Assembly (NCBI GenBank): GCA_011799875.1
Contig: CM022300.1
Coordinates: 168,905,837 to 168,969,836 of the forward strand
From: Thinopyrum elongatum
Taxonomy: Eukaryota; Streptophyta; Magnoliopsida; Poales; Poaceae
Reading direction: 5' to 3'
Length of the DNA stretch: 64,000 bases
The stretch's first letter is position 1, and each line of letters opens with the position of its first letter. The translations under genes and the position numbers were made by a program. Positions 63,991-64,000 of this stretch are shown here, piece by piece. A model generated the notes under the pieces. That model ran no database searches, had not been told where the DNA came from, and worked only from the letters and a program-made list of their open reading frames with translations.

Positions 63991-64000
63991 CAATGCCCAC

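Larger units (their letters stand above)
58198..64000 (+). mobile_element. Tat-9: reduced Ty3/gypsy element with antisense PF04195-like gene (incomplete)
   Basis: 5' LTR 58198-59100 of the same family as Tat-2 and Tat-8, then PBS, the N-terminal part of gag only, a spacer, and an antisense PF04195-like coiled-coil gene running off the end of the window. Capsid, protease and pol are absent from the visible part. It is the most reduced gag arrangement in the window. Confidence 0.85.

Overview
The window is transposable-element DNA from a large grass genome, most likely Triticeae (wheat, goatgrass, barley or rye). The reasons are back-to-back Ty3/gypsy elements of the Tat lineage, a LARD-type element with 4.5 kb LTRs, an LTR opening TGATACGTTTC of a kind common in Triticeae, TATAAAA-type plant promoters and intron-containing antisense genes. 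I see no convincing host gene, tRNA, rRNA, CRISPR or prokaryotic feature.

The 64 kb resolves into nine nested elements, named here in coordinate order. Tat-1 is the host (1-405, then 7241-12807) and holds Tat-2 (406-7235). LTR-3 (12808-13563) is inserted in Tat-1. Tat-4 (13564-17030, then 57126-58197) is inserted in LTR-3. Tat-5 (17031-57120, minus strand) is inserted in the protease of Tat-4. Inside Tat-5 sit LARD-6 (22128-32481) and, 3 bp from the end of its right LTR, Tat-7 (40991-57112). Tat-8 (41487-48754) is inserted in the left LTR of Tat-7. Tat-9 (58198 to beyond the end) is inserted in the RT of Tat-4. The deepest path has six levels (Tat-1, LTR-3, Tat-4, Tat-5, Tat-7, Tat-8). Five junction pairs carry 5-bp target-site duplications, one perfect and four with one mismatch, and the split genes rejoin in frame.

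The common plan of the Tat elements is LTR, PBS, gag, protease, (RT, RNase H, integrase), spacer, antisense gene, PPT, LTR. Most pol genes are missing or broken. Tat-2 and Tat-8 share the same collapsed RT remnant, Tat-7 has lost RT, Tat-4 has YIND in place of YxDD, and only Tat-5 keeps a complete but decayed pol with YVDD.

The most interesting system is the set of antisense genes. In Tat-2, Tat-7 and Tat-8 the antisense gene encodes a B3-like DNA-binding domain with a basic N-terminus and a Ser/Asp-rich tail, behind its own TATA box 75-100 bp upstream. In Tat-1, Tat-5 and Tat-9 the same slot holds a different gene, a 'putative gypsy type transposon' (PF04195-like) protein with a coiled coil. 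Tat-9 shares its LTR family with Tat-2 and Tat-8 but carries the other cargo, so the slot looks modular. Two further points stand out: LARD-6 keeps an uninterrupted 265-aa ORF with a dsRNA-binding-like pattern, and a hairpin-forming box recurs near the 3' end of eight LTRs from three families with a covarying stem.

All family names and domain calls come from reading motifs by eye. No database search was run.
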